Source: Streptomyces niveus (GTDB lineage Bacteria; Actinomycetota; Actinomycetes; Streptomycetales; Streptomycetaceae). Taken from it: DNA of 64,000 nt. Positions within the stretch are counted from its first letter, which is position 1; each line of letters opens with the position of its first letter. Position numbers and translations under genes: made by a program. Positions 25,957 to 34,156 of this stretch are shown piece after piece. Below the pieces are notes generated by a model. The model searched no databases. It was not told the origin of the DNA and saw only the letters and a program-made list of their open reading frames with translations. Where the stretch lies: contig NZ_CP018047.1 of the NCBI RefSeq assembly GCF_002009175.1, positions 2,790,001 to 2,854,000 of the forward strand, read 5' to 3'.

Positions 25957-26163
25957 ATGATCAAGGTCGTACGAGGCAATCCGACCGCCGAGGAGCTGGC
26001 GGCCGCGCTCGCGGTGGTACGGGCGCGGGCGGCGGCCGGCGCCGAGCAGACGCCGGGGGCCGCGCCGCCCGCACCGAGCTGGTCGGACCCGGCCCGCATC
26101 GCCCGCCGCGAGACCCGCCGCCCGGGGCCGCGGGCGTGGGCGCGTACGTACTGGCCGGGGTAG
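25957..26163 (+). CDS. pccE: Acyl-CoA carboxylase epsilon subunit
   Basis: 68-residue actinobacterial epsilon subunit that binds the beta hexamer and stimulates the alpha-beta holoenzyme. N-terminal IKVVRGNPTAEELAALAV-type sequence and the C-terminal basic RRPGPRAWARTYWPG motif are diagnostic. Strong GGAGG precedes ATG 25957. Directly follows the beta-subunit gene. Confidence 0.9.
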   Translation: MIKVVRGNPTAEELAAALAVVRARAAAGAEQTPGAAPPAPSWSDPARIARRETRRPGPRAWARTYWPG

Positions 26164-26171
26164 CGGCGCTC

Positions 26172-26212
26172 GGGCGGGAGGCTCTGAGTACGGGTACTCA
26201 GGCGTCCCGCCC
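26172..26212. terminator. Compound hairpin after the epsilon-subunit gene
   Basis: Inner perfect palindrome CTGAGTAC-GG-GTACTCAG (26184-26201) lies inside an outer stem GGGCGGG (26172-26178) / CCCGCCC (26206-26212). Terminator position, but the inner AT-containing palindrome is unusual and could instead be an operator or RNA element for the 42-residue gene that starts 24 nt later. Confidence 0.55.
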
Positions 26213-26235
26213 GTCCCGCCCCCAGGATCGAAGGC

Positions 26236-26364
26236 ATGCTCTGGTCCGATCCTGAGAACGAACCCCCCAAGGACATGCGGGACATGCAGGCGATGATGCG
26301 CCGCGCCGGCGTGATCCTCGCGCTGGCGATGATCCTTGCAATGCTCGCAGCCGGCATCCGCTAG
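26236..26364 (+). CDS. 42-residue membrane protein
   Basis: Begins [16 protein letters not shown]: a short acidic cytoplasmic part, then MMRRAG and one very hydrophobic helix ([16 protein letters not shown]). AAGG lies just upstream of ATG 26236. Codon use has strong GC3 bias across the frame, and the gene sits between pccE and maf where I recall a short streptomycete gene. No function known; its end abuts the tandem repeat array. Confidence 0.6.
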   Translation: MLWSDPENEPPKDMRDMQAMMRRAGVILALAMILAMLAAGIR

Positions 26365-26801
26365 ACCGGCCTGCCTTTCCTGCCCCCGCCCGACGGGCTC
26401 TTTCAAGCCCGCCCAGCGGGGCTTCCCCCGCCCGGCGGGTCTCTTTGAGCCCGTCCGGAGTGGCTTCTTCACCCCGCCCGGGAACTTCCCCCACCCGGCG
26501 AGGCTTCTTCACCCCGTCCGGGGACTTCCCCCACCCGGCGAGGCTTCTTCAACCGCGTCCGGGGACTTCCCCCACCCGGCCAAGGCTTCTTCAACCCCAT
26601 CCGGGGACTTCCCCCACCCGGCCAGGCTTCTTCAACCCCATCCGGGGACTTCCCCACCCCGGCCAGGCGGGTGGAGAAGCCCGCCCCGGCGGGGCTTCTT
26701 CGCCCCCGGCCGGCGGGCTTTTCAAGCCCGTCCGGCGATTGAGGACAACCGCCCACCGGCCGGCACCCACCCCACCCCGCCCGGTGGCTACCCTGCTCGT
26801 C
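26365..26801. other. 437-bp interval filled by repeats in front of maf
   Basis: No gene. Degenerate copies of the dispersed repeat (26395-26460), then five 40-42 bp tandem units (26462-26665), a further GC-rich hairpin segment, a full copy of the dispersed repeat (26724-26746), and the maf promoter (TACCCT at 26789-26794). Confidence 0.8.
26462..26665. repeat. Five-unit 40-42 bp tandem repeat
   Basis: Units begin at 26462, 26502, 26542, 26584 and 26625, each starting GGCTTCTTCA and containing GTCCGGGGACTTCCCCCACC or a close variant. Units 4 and 5 are nearly identical and the first two differ at few positions. Units abut with no spacers, so this is not a CRISPR. Part of each unit (CCGTCCGG) resembles the dispersed repeat core, suggesting it expanded from one copy. 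Confidence 0.85.
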
Positions 26802-27407
26802 ATGACCGATCAGCAGCGCCGTCTCGTCCTCGCCTCCGCCTCCCCCGCCCGCCTCGGGCTGCTCAGGCAGGCGGGTCTCGCGCCCGAAGTGATCGTCAGC
26901 GGCGTCGACGAGGACGCGCTGTCCGCCGCCACGCCCGCCGACCTGGCGCGGGTGCTCGCCGAGGCCAAGGCCGCCGCCGTGGCCGCCCGGCCGGATGCCG
27001 CGGGCGCGCTGGTCGTCGGCTGCGACTCGGTGCTGGAGCTGGACGGCGAGGCGCACGGCAAGCCCGCCGACGCCGAGGCGGCCACCGCTCGCTGGAAGGC
27101 GATGCGCGGCCGGTCGGGCGTACTTCAGAGCGGGCACTGCGTGATCGACACGGTGACGGGGCGCAGTGTGTCCGAGACCGCCTCGACCACGGTCCGGTTC
27201 GGCGAGCCGACGGACGCGGAGATCGCCGCGTACGTCGCGACGGGTGAACCCCTTTACGTGGCGGGGGCGTTCACACTGGATGGGCTCTCGGCGCCGTTCG
27301 TCGACTCGATCGACGGCAACCACGGGAACGTACTCGGGCTGTCGATGCCACTGCTGCGCAAGCTCCTGTCGGAGCACGGTGTCGCGATCACCGATCTCTG
27401 GGCCTGA
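26802..27407 (+). CDS. maf: Maf family nucleotide pyrophosphatase
   Basis: House-cleaning nucleoside triphosphate pyrophosphatase of the Maf/HAM1 superfamily, linked to septum arrest in Bacillus. 201 residues with the Maf substrate motif VLASASPAR at the N-terminus, GKPADAEAA and the [14 protein letters not shown] segment. The ATG at 26802 lies exactly 7 nt after a TACCCT -10 box, pointing to leaderless translation. Convergent with the membrane protein gene that ends 4 nt further on. Confidence 0.93.
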   Translation: MTDQQRRLVLASASPARLGLLRQAGLAPEVIVSGVDEDALSAATPADLARVLAEAKAAAVAARPDAAGALVVGCDSVLELDGEAHGKPADAEAATARWKAMRGRSGVLQSGHCVIDTVTGRSVSETASTTVRFGEPTDAEIAAYVATGEPLYVAGAFTLDGLSAPFVDSIDGNHGNVLGLSMPLLRKLLSEHGVAITDLWA

Positions 27408-27411
27408 GCCC

Positions 27412-27930
27412 TCAGGCGGCGGAGGGCCCCGCCTCGGCGGGCCCGGCCGCCCCGGTCCCGGCTCCGGCTCCGGCCCCAGCCCCGGTCCCAGTCGCGGCTC
27501 CGGCCCCAGGCGCGCGCCCGCCGTCCTTCGGGCGCTCGCCGAACGCCACCAGCGCCAGCACGAGCAGGGCCAGTACGACCATCATGAAAAGGAACGCCGT
27601 CCAGCCCACCAGTCCCACCGCCAGCGCCCCGAGCACCCCGTGCAGGACGGCGCAGCCGATCAGGACGGGCCGCGCGACGCGGCCGAACCCCCGGTCCGTG
27701 AGCGCCGCGCGCACCAGCAGGGCCGCGCACACGACCAGGTAGAGGCCGAGGGCAATGCCCGCCGCCCAGGCCCCGTTGGACATGGCGTCAGGGTCGAGTC
27801 CGGCGAGTGACATCTGCTGGTTGTCGACGACGGTGGCCATCAGTCCGTTGACGAAGACGAAGCCGACGGCCTCCGCGAGCAGCACGATCGCGGCCACCCA
27901 TCCCACCGGTCTGCGCACCACGGCACCCAC
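27412..27930 (-). CDS. Four-helix membrane protein of unknown function
   Basis: 172 residues with four predicted membrane helices (about 10-32, 53-75, 85-107, 109-130) and a C-terminal Gly/Ala low-complexity tail of about 30 residues (repeating GAGAGAG). Helix order and small size resemble integral membrane proteins commonly conserved beside maf and accA2 in streptomycetes. GTG 27930 is used; GTGs at 27921/27918 are equally plausible. Stop codon lies 4 nt from the maf stop. Confidence 0.7.
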   Translation of the reverse strand: MGAVVRRPVGWVAAIVLLAEAVGFVFVNGLMATVVDNQQMSLAGLDPDAMSNGAWAAGIALGLYLVVCAALLVRAALTDRGFGRVARPVLIGCAVLHGVLGALAVGLVGWTAFLFMMVVLALLVLALVAFGERPKDGGRAPGAGAATGTGAGAGAGAGTGAAGPAEAGPSAA

Positions 27931-28269
27931 CCTCTTCCCCTGTTACCCCAAGTACGTACGGCACCGGGAAGGCTACTTACCGGTAAACCCCCGGACAAGG
28001 GCCCGGACAGAGGCAAAGAATCCGGCAGGCGTTAGTCGGAACTCAACAAAGATTCGAGAGACGCGCCGGGGCTCCCTGACAGAGACCTTGAGCACATACG
28101 GCGATTACTGTGCGGCTAAGAGTCCGGGCGTACCCTGGCGTCACAAGGGATTTCGCGACTTGAGCGGGCCTCGGGTCACACTCCGTGTGGGCAAGCTCAC
28201 CATTGGGGACGGGTCGATCAGTGGTGTCGGCAGTCCCTAAACTCAGCTTGTTTCCAGGAGGGAGCCATC
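27931..28269. promoter_or_regulatory. Upstream region of accA2 and of the divergent membrane gene
   Basis: 339 bp without a gene. Notable sites: perfect palindrome TTACCGGTAA (27977-27986), inverted repeat CACAC-TCC-GTGTG (28177-28189), a -10-like TAAACT (28238-28243), and the AGGAGG-type ribosome site just before the GTG at 28270. No clear -35 box was found. Confidence 0.55.
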
Positions 28270-30024
28270 GTGCGCAAGGTGCTCATCGCCAATCGTGGCG
28301 AAATCGCTGTCCGTGTTGCTCGTGCGTGCCGGGACGCCGGGATCGGCTCGGTGGCCGTGTACGCCGATCCGGACCGGGACGCCTCGCATGTGCGGGCGGC
28401 CGACGAGGCGTTCGCGTTGGGTGGTGACACTCCCGCGGCCAGCTATCTCGACATGGCCAAGGTCCTCCGGGCGGCCAAGGACTCCGGCGCCGACGCGATC
28501 CACCCCGGCTACGGATTCCTGTCCGAGAACGCGGAGTTCGCCCAGGCGGTACTGGACGCCGGACTGACCTGGATCGGGCCGCCGCCGCAGGCGATCCGCG
28601 ATCTGGGTGACAAGGTCGCCGCGCGGCACATCGCCCAGCGCGCGGGCGCCCCGCTGGTCGCGGGCACCCCCGACCCGGTCTCCGGCGCGGAGGAAGTGGT
28701 CGCGTTCGCCCGCGAGCACGGTCTGCCCATCGCGATCAAGGCCGCCTTCGGCGGTGGCGGGCGCGGCCTGAAGGTCGCCCGCACCCTGGAGGAGGTCCCC
28801 GAGCTGTACGACTCCGCCGTCCGCGAGGCGGTGGCCGCCTTCGGCCGGGGCGAGTGCTTCGTCGAGCGTTACCTCGACAAGCCGCGCCACGTGGAGACAC
28901 AGTGCCTGGCCGACACCCACGGCAACGTGGTCGTCGTCTCCACCCGTGACTGCTCCCTCCAGCGCCGCCACCAGAAGCTGGTGGAGGAGGCCCCGGCGCC
29001 GTTCCTCTCCCAGGAGCAGAATGAGGAGCTGTACGCCGCGTCGAAGGCGATCCTGAAGGAAGCCGGTTACGTCGGCGCCGGCACGGTCGAGTTCCTGGTC
29101 GGGACGGACGGCACGATCTCCTTCCTGGAGGTCAACACCCGTCTCCAGGTGGAGCACCCGGTCACCGAGGAGGTCACCGGCATCGACCTCGTACGGGAGA
29201 TGTTCCGCATCGCCGACGGCGAGGCGCTGGGCTACGACGACCCGCCGGTGCGCGGCCACTCGATCGAGTTCCGTATCAACGGCGAGGACCCCGGTCGCGG
29301 CTTCCTGCCCGCCCCCGGCACCGTCACCCTCTTCCGGCCCCCGACCGGCCCCGGTGTGCGGCTGGACGCGGGCGTGGAGAGCGGCTCGGTCATCGGCCCC
29401 GCCTGGGACTCCCTCCTGGCCAAGCTGATCATCACGGGCGCGACCCGCGAGCAGGCGCTCCAGCGCGCGGCGCGTGCGCTGGGCGAGTTCCAGGTCGAGG
29501 GCATGGCCACCGCCATCCCGTTCCACCGCGCGGTGGTGACGGACCCGGCCTTCACCGCCGATCCGTTCACGATCCACACCCGCTGGATCGAGACCGAGTT
29601 CGTCAACACCATCCCGGCCTTCGCCACCCCCGCGGACGGGGACACGGACGACGAGCCCGGTCGCGAGACGGTCGTCGTCGAGGTCGGCGGGAAGCGCCTG
29701 GAGGTCTCACTGCCCTCCAGCCTCGGTATGAGCCTGGCCCGCACGGGCCTGGCCGCCGGTGCGCGTCCCAAGCGCCGCGCCACGAAGAAGGCCGGCTCGG
29801 CGGCGACCGGCGACACGCTCGCCTCACCGATGCAGGGCACGATCGTGAAGGTGGCGGTCGAGGAGGGCCAGCAGGTCAGCGAGGGCGACCTCGTCGTCGT
29901 CCTGGAGGCCATGAAGATGGAACAGCCTCTCAACGCGCACCGCTCGGGCACGATCAAGGGCCTGACCGCCGAGATCGGCGCGTCGCTCACCTCGGGCGCG
30001 ACGATCTGCGAGATCAAGGACTGA
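28270..30024 (+). CDS. accA2: Acyl-CoA carboxylase alpha subunit (biotin carboxylase plus carrier domain)
   Basis: 584-residue biotinylated subunit shared by streptomycete acetyl- and propionyl-CoA carboxylases. Biotin carboxylase domain about 1-450 with [10 protein letters not shown] (ATP loop), the [16 protein letters not shown] catalytic segment and [11 protein letters not shown]; linker with basic [10 protein letters not shown]-terminal biotinyl domain with K549 in EAMKMEQPL as the biotin site. GTG 28270 with GGAGGGAG upstream. Substrate of the birA product at 23285 and partner of the beta and epsilon subunits at 24344-26163. Ends at a strong terminator. Confidence 0.95.
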   Translation: MRKVLIANRGEIAVRVARACRDAGIGSVAVYADPDRDASHVRAADEAFALGGDTPAASYLDMAKVLRAAKDSGADAIHPGYGFLSENAEFAQAVLDAGLTWIGPPPQAIRDLGDKVAARHIAQRAGAPLVAGTPDPVSGAEEVVAFAREHGLPIAIKAAFGGGGRGLKVARTLEEVPELYDSAVREAVAAFGRGECFVERYLDKPRHVETQCLADTHGNVVVVSTRDCSLQRRHQKLVEEAPAPFLSQEQNEELYAASKAILKEAGYVGAGTVEFLVGTDGTISFLEVNTRLQVEHPVTEEVTGIDLVREMFRIADGEALGYDDPPVRGHSIEFRINGEDPGRGFLPAPGTVTLFRPPTGPGVRLDAGVESGSVIGPAWDSLLAKLIITGATREQALQRAARALGEFQVEGMATAIPFHRAVVTDPAFTADPFTIHTRWIETEFVNTIPAFATPADGDTDDEPGRETVVVEVGGKRLEVSLPSSLGMSLARTGLAAGARPKRRATKKAGSAATGDTLASPMQGTIVKVAVEEGQQVSEGDLVVVLEAMKMEQPLNAHRSGTIKGLTAEIGASLTSGATICEIKD

Positions 30025-30042
30025 CCGACCGACCTCGTCCTC

Positions 30043-30082
30043 ACCGACGGCCCCGCCGGGCACAACCGGCGGGGCCGTCGGT
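30043..30082 (+). terminator. Terminator after accA2
   Basis: ACCGACGGCCCCGCCGG (30043-30059) and its exact complement at 30066-30082 form a 17-bp perfect stem with a 6-nt loop, 18 nt after the stop codon. Confidence 0.92.
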
Positions 30083-30175
30083 GTACGCGGACGGGTCCGG
30101 CCGCCCGCGGTGGCATCCTGGGACGCACACCAGACCGGGCCCTCGGGCCCACCCGTTGCGACAGGAAGGACCGCG

Positions 30176-30775
30176 ATGGCGAGCAGCAGCGGCGCGCCGC
30201 CCCGGCCCATGCGGGCCGACGCGCGGCGTAACTACGAGCGGGTGCTCGGCGAGGCCCGTTCCGCGTTCGCCGAGCACGGCACCGACGCCTCGCTGGAGGA
30301 TGTCGCGCGCCGCGCCGGAGTCGGCATCGGCACGCTGTACCGGCACTTCCCCACCCGGCACGCCCTGATGAACGCGGTCTTCCAGGAGGCGCTGGCGGAT
30401 CTGCTCGACCGCTCGCGCGAACTCGCCGAGTCCGACCGGCCCTGCCAGGCGCTGGTGGCGTGGCTGCGCGCGCTGATCACTCACGCGGGTGAGTACCGCG
30501 GCCTCTCCCGCGCGCTGATGTCGGCCTCGCACGACGCGAGTTCGGCCCTGACGCAGTGCAGCGCGGGCCTCCATACGGCGGGCGAGCTGCTGCTCGTACG
30601 GGCGCAGCTGAGCGGCGCCGTACGGGCGGACACCTCGATCGACGACCTGATGCAACTGACGAACGCGATCGCCCTGGCCGCGGAACAGTCCCCGACGGAC
30701 CCCCAACTGGCCGACCGCCTTCTGACACTGACCCTGACGGGTCTGAAGGCCCCCGCCGCCCCGAACACGCCCTGA
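30176..30775 (+). CDS. TetR family transcriptional regulator
   Basis: 199 residues. N-terminal TetR helix-turn-helix (about 20-65): SLEDVARRAGVGIGTLYRHFPTR; the C-terminal ligand domain is of the TetR_C_33/SACE_7040-like type (LSRALMSASHDASSALTQC). ATG 30176 is chosen for the AGGAAGGA site 5 nt upstream; the in-frame opening at 30110 lacks one. No operator recognised; not obviously linked to neighbours. It could be the protein for the palindrome at 21841 or 27977, but this is untested. Confidence 0.85.
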   Translation: MASSSGAPPRPMRADARRNYERVLGEARSAFAEHGTDASLEDVARRAGVGIGTLYRHFPTRHALMNAVFQEALADLLDRSRELAESDRPCQALVAWLRALITHAGEYRGLSRALMSASHDASSALTQCSAGLHTAGELLLVRAQLSGAVRADTSIDDLMQLTNAIALAAEQSPTDPQLADRLLTLTLTGLKAPAAPNTP

Positions 30776-30825
30776 CAACGGGCACGTTGGCCCTGCCGGG
30801 CGAGCGGACCGCCCGTACCGGGACG

Positions 30826-31809
30826 TCAGCGGTGGCGCAGGTCCGCCACCCGGGTCCGTTCGCCCGGCTGGTCGGCGAGCATTCCCGCCGAGGCCGCCGT
30901 GCCGCGACGCGTCTGTGAGCCGGGGCCGGAGCCTGCGTGGGTGCGGCGCTGGCCCGGCAGTGGGGTGGTGTCCCGTCGGGGGCGGCTCCCCGGCGGGGCG
31001 CCTTCACCACCGGGCCCCGACCCCGCCGCCCCGCCCGCCACGGTGATCTGTACACCCTGGTCGGCGAGCGCCTGGAGTTCGGTCGCCGCGCGGTCGTCGT
31101 GCGCGGGCGGGTCGTCGGTGACCAGCCGGGTGATCACATCCGTCGGCACCGTCTGGAACATCGTGTCGGTGCCCAGCTTGGTGTGGTCGGCGAGCACGAC
31201 GACCTCCGCCGCCGCCTGCACGAGCGCGCGGTCGACGCTGGCCGAGAGCATGTTGGAGGTGGACAGGCCGCGCTCCGCGGTCAGCCCGCTCCCGGACAGG
31301 AACGCGCGGGAGACCCGCAGCCCTTGGAGCGACTGCTCGGCGCCACTGCCGACCAGCGCGTAGTTGGAACCGCGCAGGGTCCCGCCGGTCATGACGACTT
31401 CGACCCGGTTGGCATGGGCCAACGCCTGTGCGACCAGCAGGGAGTTGGTGACGACGGTCAGTCCGGGGATCCGCGCGAGCCGGCGGGCCAGCTCCTGCGT
31501 GGTCGTACCGGCACCGACCACCACGGCTTCGCCCTCTTCGACGAGGCTCGCGGCGAGATCGGCGATGGCCGTCTTCTCCGCCGTGGCGAGATGGGATTTT
31601 TGCGGAAAGCCGGATTCTCGCGTGAATCCGCCCGGCAGTACCGCACCGCCGTGCCGGCGGTCGAGGAGTCCTTCGGCCTCCAGCGCCCGCACGTCCCGCC
31701 GTACGGTCACTTCGGAGGTCTGGACGACGCGGGCGAGCTCACGGAGCGACACGGCTCCGTTGGCGCGCACCATTTCGAGGATTAACTGGCGACGTTCTGC
31801 AGCGAACAC
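30826..31809 (-). CDS. DeoR/GlpR family transcriptional regulator with a TTA codon
   Basis: 327 residues: N-terminal DeoR helix-turn-helix (1-57, VSLRELARVVQTSEVTVRRDVRAL) and the sugar-phosphate-sensing DeoRC domain (about 75-250, GAGTTTQELARRL, LSGSGLTAERGLS). Residue 9 (Leu) is encoded by TTA at 31785-31783, so in Streptomyces its translation would need the bldA tRNA. A 70-residue Gly/Pro/Arg-rich tail follows the normal end of the family. GTG 31809, no ribosome site seen. Sensing of a phosphosugar fits the neighbouring nucleoside catabolism genes; the true regulon is unknown. Confidence 0.85.
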   Translation of the reverse strand: MFAAERRQLILEMVRANGAVSLRELARVVQTSEVTVRRDVRALEAEGLLDRRHGGAVLPGGFTRESGFPQKSHLATAEKTAIADLAASLVEEGEAVVVGAGTTTQELARRLARIPGLTVVTNSLLVAQALAHANRVEVVMTGGTLRGSNYALVGSGAEQSLQGLRVSRAFLSGSGLTAERGLSTSNMLSASVDRALVQAAAEVVVLADHTKLGTDTMFQTVPTDVITRLVTDDPPAHDDRAATELQALADQGVQITVAGGAAGSGPGGEGAPPGSRPRRDTTPLPGQRRTHAGSGPGSQTRRGTAASAGMLADQPGERTRVADLRHR

Positions 31810-31939
31810 GAAACTGACAGTAACCTGGACAGCCGTCTGCTTTCAGCGGTTCGCCCCGAAATAGGGAAGGTGAACATGCGGAGCGGCGCCAAGTGGTATG
31901 GGAGCGCGGGCCGATGCCCGCGCACGCCCATGACCTGGA

Positions 31940-33379
31940 TCAACCCTCGTCGTCGCTCTTACGGCTGTGCAACTGCCGTGCCACCTCGGCGATCGAGCCC
32001 GACAGAGAGGGGTACACAGTGAATGCGTTTGCGATCTGTTCAACGGTCATATTGTTGTCGACCGCGATCGAGATCGGGTGAATCAGCTCGCTGGCACGCG
32101 GTGCCACGACCACGCCGCCGACGACGATCCCGGTGCCCGGCCGGCAGAGTATCTTGACGAAACCGTCCCTGATGCCCTGCATCTTGGCGCGGGGGTTGCG
32201 CAGCAGCGGCAGCTTGACGACCCGCGCGTCGATCTTCCCGCTGTCGACGTCCGACTGGCTGTAGCCGACGGTCGCGATCTCCGGGTCGGTGAAGACGTTG
32301 GACGAGACGGTCTTGAGGTTGAGCGGGGCCACCGCGTCGCCGAGGAAGTGGTACATCGCGATACGGCCCTGCATCGCGGCGACCGAGGCGAGCGCGAAGA
32401 TGCCGGTCACGTCACCCGCCGCGTAGACGCCGGGCGCGGACGTACGCGACACCCGGTCGGTCCAGATGTGGCCCGAGTCCTTGACGCGGACCCCCGCCTC
32501 CTCCAGGCCCATGCCCTCGGCGTTGGGGATCGCGCCGACGGCCATCAGACAGTGCGTGCCGGAGATGACCCGGCCGTCGGCCAGCGTCACCTCGACGCGG
32601 TCGCCGACGCGCTTGGCGGACGAGGCGCGGGAGCGCGACATCACGTTCATGCCGCGCCGCCGGAAGACGTCCTCCAGTACGGCGGCGGCGTCCGGGTCCT
32701 CGCCGGGCAGGACCCGGTCGCGCGAGGAGACGAGCGTGACGCGGGAGCCGAGCGCCTGGTAGGCGCCGGCGAACTCGGCGCCGGTGACACCGGAACCGAC
32801 CACGATCAGCTCTTCGGGCAGCTCCGTGAGGTCGTACACCTGCGTCCAGTTGAGGATGCGCTCGCCGTCGGGCAGCGCGTCCGGGATCTCGCGCGGGTGC
32901 GCGCCCGTCGCGATCAGCACGGCGTCGGCGGTCAGCGACTCCTCCGAGCCGTCCGCAGAGGTCACGATCACCTGGCGGGAGCCGTCGGTGGCCTGCCGGC
33001 CGTCGAGCCGGCCCCGGCCGCGCAGCACGCGGGCGCCGGCCCGGGTGACGGACGCGGTGATGTCGTGGGACTGGGCGAGCGCGAGGCGCTTCACCCGCCG
33101 GTTGACCTTGCCGAGGTCCACGCCCACGACCCGGGCGGCCTGTTCGAGCGGCGGGGTGTCGTCGGCGACGATGATGCCCAGCTCCTCGTAGGAGGAGTCG
33201 AAGGTGGTCATCACCTCGGCCGTCGCGATGAGGGTCTTGGACGGTACGCAGTCGGTGAGCACCGAGGCCCCACCGAGGCCGTCGCAGTCCACGACGCTCA
33301 CCTCGGCGCCGAGCTGTGCGGCCACCAGGGCCGCCTCGTATCCGCCGGGTCCGCCGCCGATGATCACGATCCGGGTCAC
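31940..33379 (-). CDS. lpdA: LpdA-like NAD(P)H-quinone reductase flavoprotein
   Basis: 479-residue FAD protein of the pyridine nucleotide-disulfide reductase family. FAD motif GGGPGGYEA (8-16), NAD(P) motif VVGSGVTGAEFAG, second FAD motif GVYAAGDVTG and the dimerisation domain are present. The redox disulfide CxxxxC is broken: Ser39 replaces the first Cys while Cys44 remains, and the C-terminal catalytic His is Tyr (FTVYPSLSGSIAE). The same losses occur in mycobacterial LpdA, which reduces quinones rather than lipoamide. GTG 33379 has AGGCGG upstream. Confidence 0.85.
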   Translation of the reverse strand: MTRIVIIGGGPGGYEAALVAAQLGAEVSVVDCDGLGGASVLTDCVPSKTLIATAEVMTTFDSSYEELGIIVADDTPPLEQAARVVGVDLGKVNRRVKRLALAQSHDITASVTRAGARVLRGRGRLDGRQATDGSRQVIVTSADGSEESLTADAVLIATGAHPREIPDALPDGERILNWTQVYDLTELPEELIVVGSGVTGAEFAGAYQALGSRVTLVSSRDRVLPGEDPDAAAVLEDVFRRRGMNVMSRSRASSAKRVGDRVEVTLADGRVISGTHCLMAVGAIPNAEGMGLEEAGVRVKDSGHIWTDRVSRTSAPGVYAAGDVTGIFALASVAAMQGRIAMYHFLGDAVAPLNLKTVSSNVFTDPEIATVGYSQSDVDSGKIDARVVKLPLLRNPRAKMQGIRDGFVKILCRPGTGIVVGGVVVAPRASELIHPISIAVDNNMTVEQIANAFTVYPSLSGSIAEVARQLHSRKSDDEG

Positions 33380-33581
33380 GAAAAAGTCCGCCTACCGTTG
33401 TCGACCCGACCCGTCTGCCGTCCCGGCCGGGAGTCCGGGGAGTCCCCGGAGGATGCAGTACGTACGCCATTGTCCCGCACTCTTCAAGTTGCTTCGCCCC
33501 GGGTCCCTCCCCGCGAGTAACGCACGGCCCGCACCCGTGTGATTCACCGTGCACGCGCGTCCCTCCCGTACCCTCGTCCCC

Positions 33582-34019
33582 ATGTCGCTCTACGCCGCGT
33601 ACGCCGGCAACCTCGACGCGCGGCTGATGTCCCGCCGCGCCCCGCACTCCCCGCTGCGCGGCACCGGCTGGCTCAACGGCTGGCGGCTCACCTTCGGCGG
33701 GGAGCAGATGGGCTGGGAGGGCGCGCTGGTCACCCTCGTGGAGGCGCCGCGCTCCCAGGTCTTCGTGGCGCTCTACGACATCGCCCCGATGGACGAGGAC
33801 TCCATGGACCGGTGGGAGGGTGTCGGCCTCGACATATACCGGCGGATGCGGGTGCGCGTGGACACGCTGGACGGCAAGGAGCCGGCCTGGCTGTACGTCC
33901 TGAACGGGTACGAGGGCGGGCTGCCCTCCGCGCGCTATCTCGGCGAGCTGGCGGAGGCTGCGGAATCGGCCGGGGCGCCGCACGACTATGTGATGGAACT
34001 GCGAAAGCGCGCGTGCTGA
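33582..34019 (+). CDS. Gamma-glutamylcyclotransferase-like (AIG2 fold) protein
   Basis: 145 residues: YAAYAGNLD (the family YGSNL-type motif) at the N-terminus, GWRLTFGG and the APMDEDSMDRWEG acidic segment that holds the catalytic Glu in GGCT proteins. Related proteins cleave gamma-glutamyl amides or remain uncharacterised. ATG 33582 lies 7 nt after a TACCCT box, suggesting a leaderless transcript. Divergent from the lpdA-like gene. Confidence 0.75.
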   Translation: MSLYAAYAGNLDARLMSRRAPHSPLRGTGWLNGWRLTFGGEQMGWEGALVTLVEAPRSQVFVALYDIAPMDEDSMDRWEGVGLDIYRRMRVRVDTLDGKEPAWLYVLNGYEGGLPSARYLGELAEAAESAGAPHDYVMELRKRAC

Positions 34020-34071
34020 ACGGGCACCCGACCCGCACGCGCGGGCTCTGACGGGCTGCTGACCCGGGCGT

Positions 34072-34087
34072 TTGTCGAAAACGACAA
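34072..34087. promoter_or_regulatory. Inverted repeat in the punA upstream region
   Basis: TTGTCG-AAAA-CGACAA, perfect 6-bp arms around an A-tract, 33 nt upstream of the CTACGCGCGTAG palindrome. It could be a second operator or part of a terminator for the preceding gene (GC content is low for a terminator). Confidence 0.45.
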
Positions 34088-34119
34088 CACAACGATCCGA
34101 AGACCGTATGCTCGATCAT

Positions 34120-34131
34120 CTACGCGCGTAG
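34120..34131 (+). promoter_or_regulatory. Nucleoside-regulon operator CTACGCGCGTAG (punA)
   Basis: Perfect 12-bp palindrome identical to those before deoC (40909) and add (52456). It overlaps the expected -35 position for the TACCCT box at 34144-34149, which ends 7 nt before the punA GTG; a second possible -10, TATGCT, precedes it at 34107. Confidence 0.7.
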
Positions 34132-34156
34132 GGCTTGAGCGGTTACCCTCTTCCGC

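Noticed and set aside
26462..26665. Possible CRISPR array
   Set aside because: Units are contiguous 40-42 bp tandem repeats without unique spacers and no cas genes are nearby.
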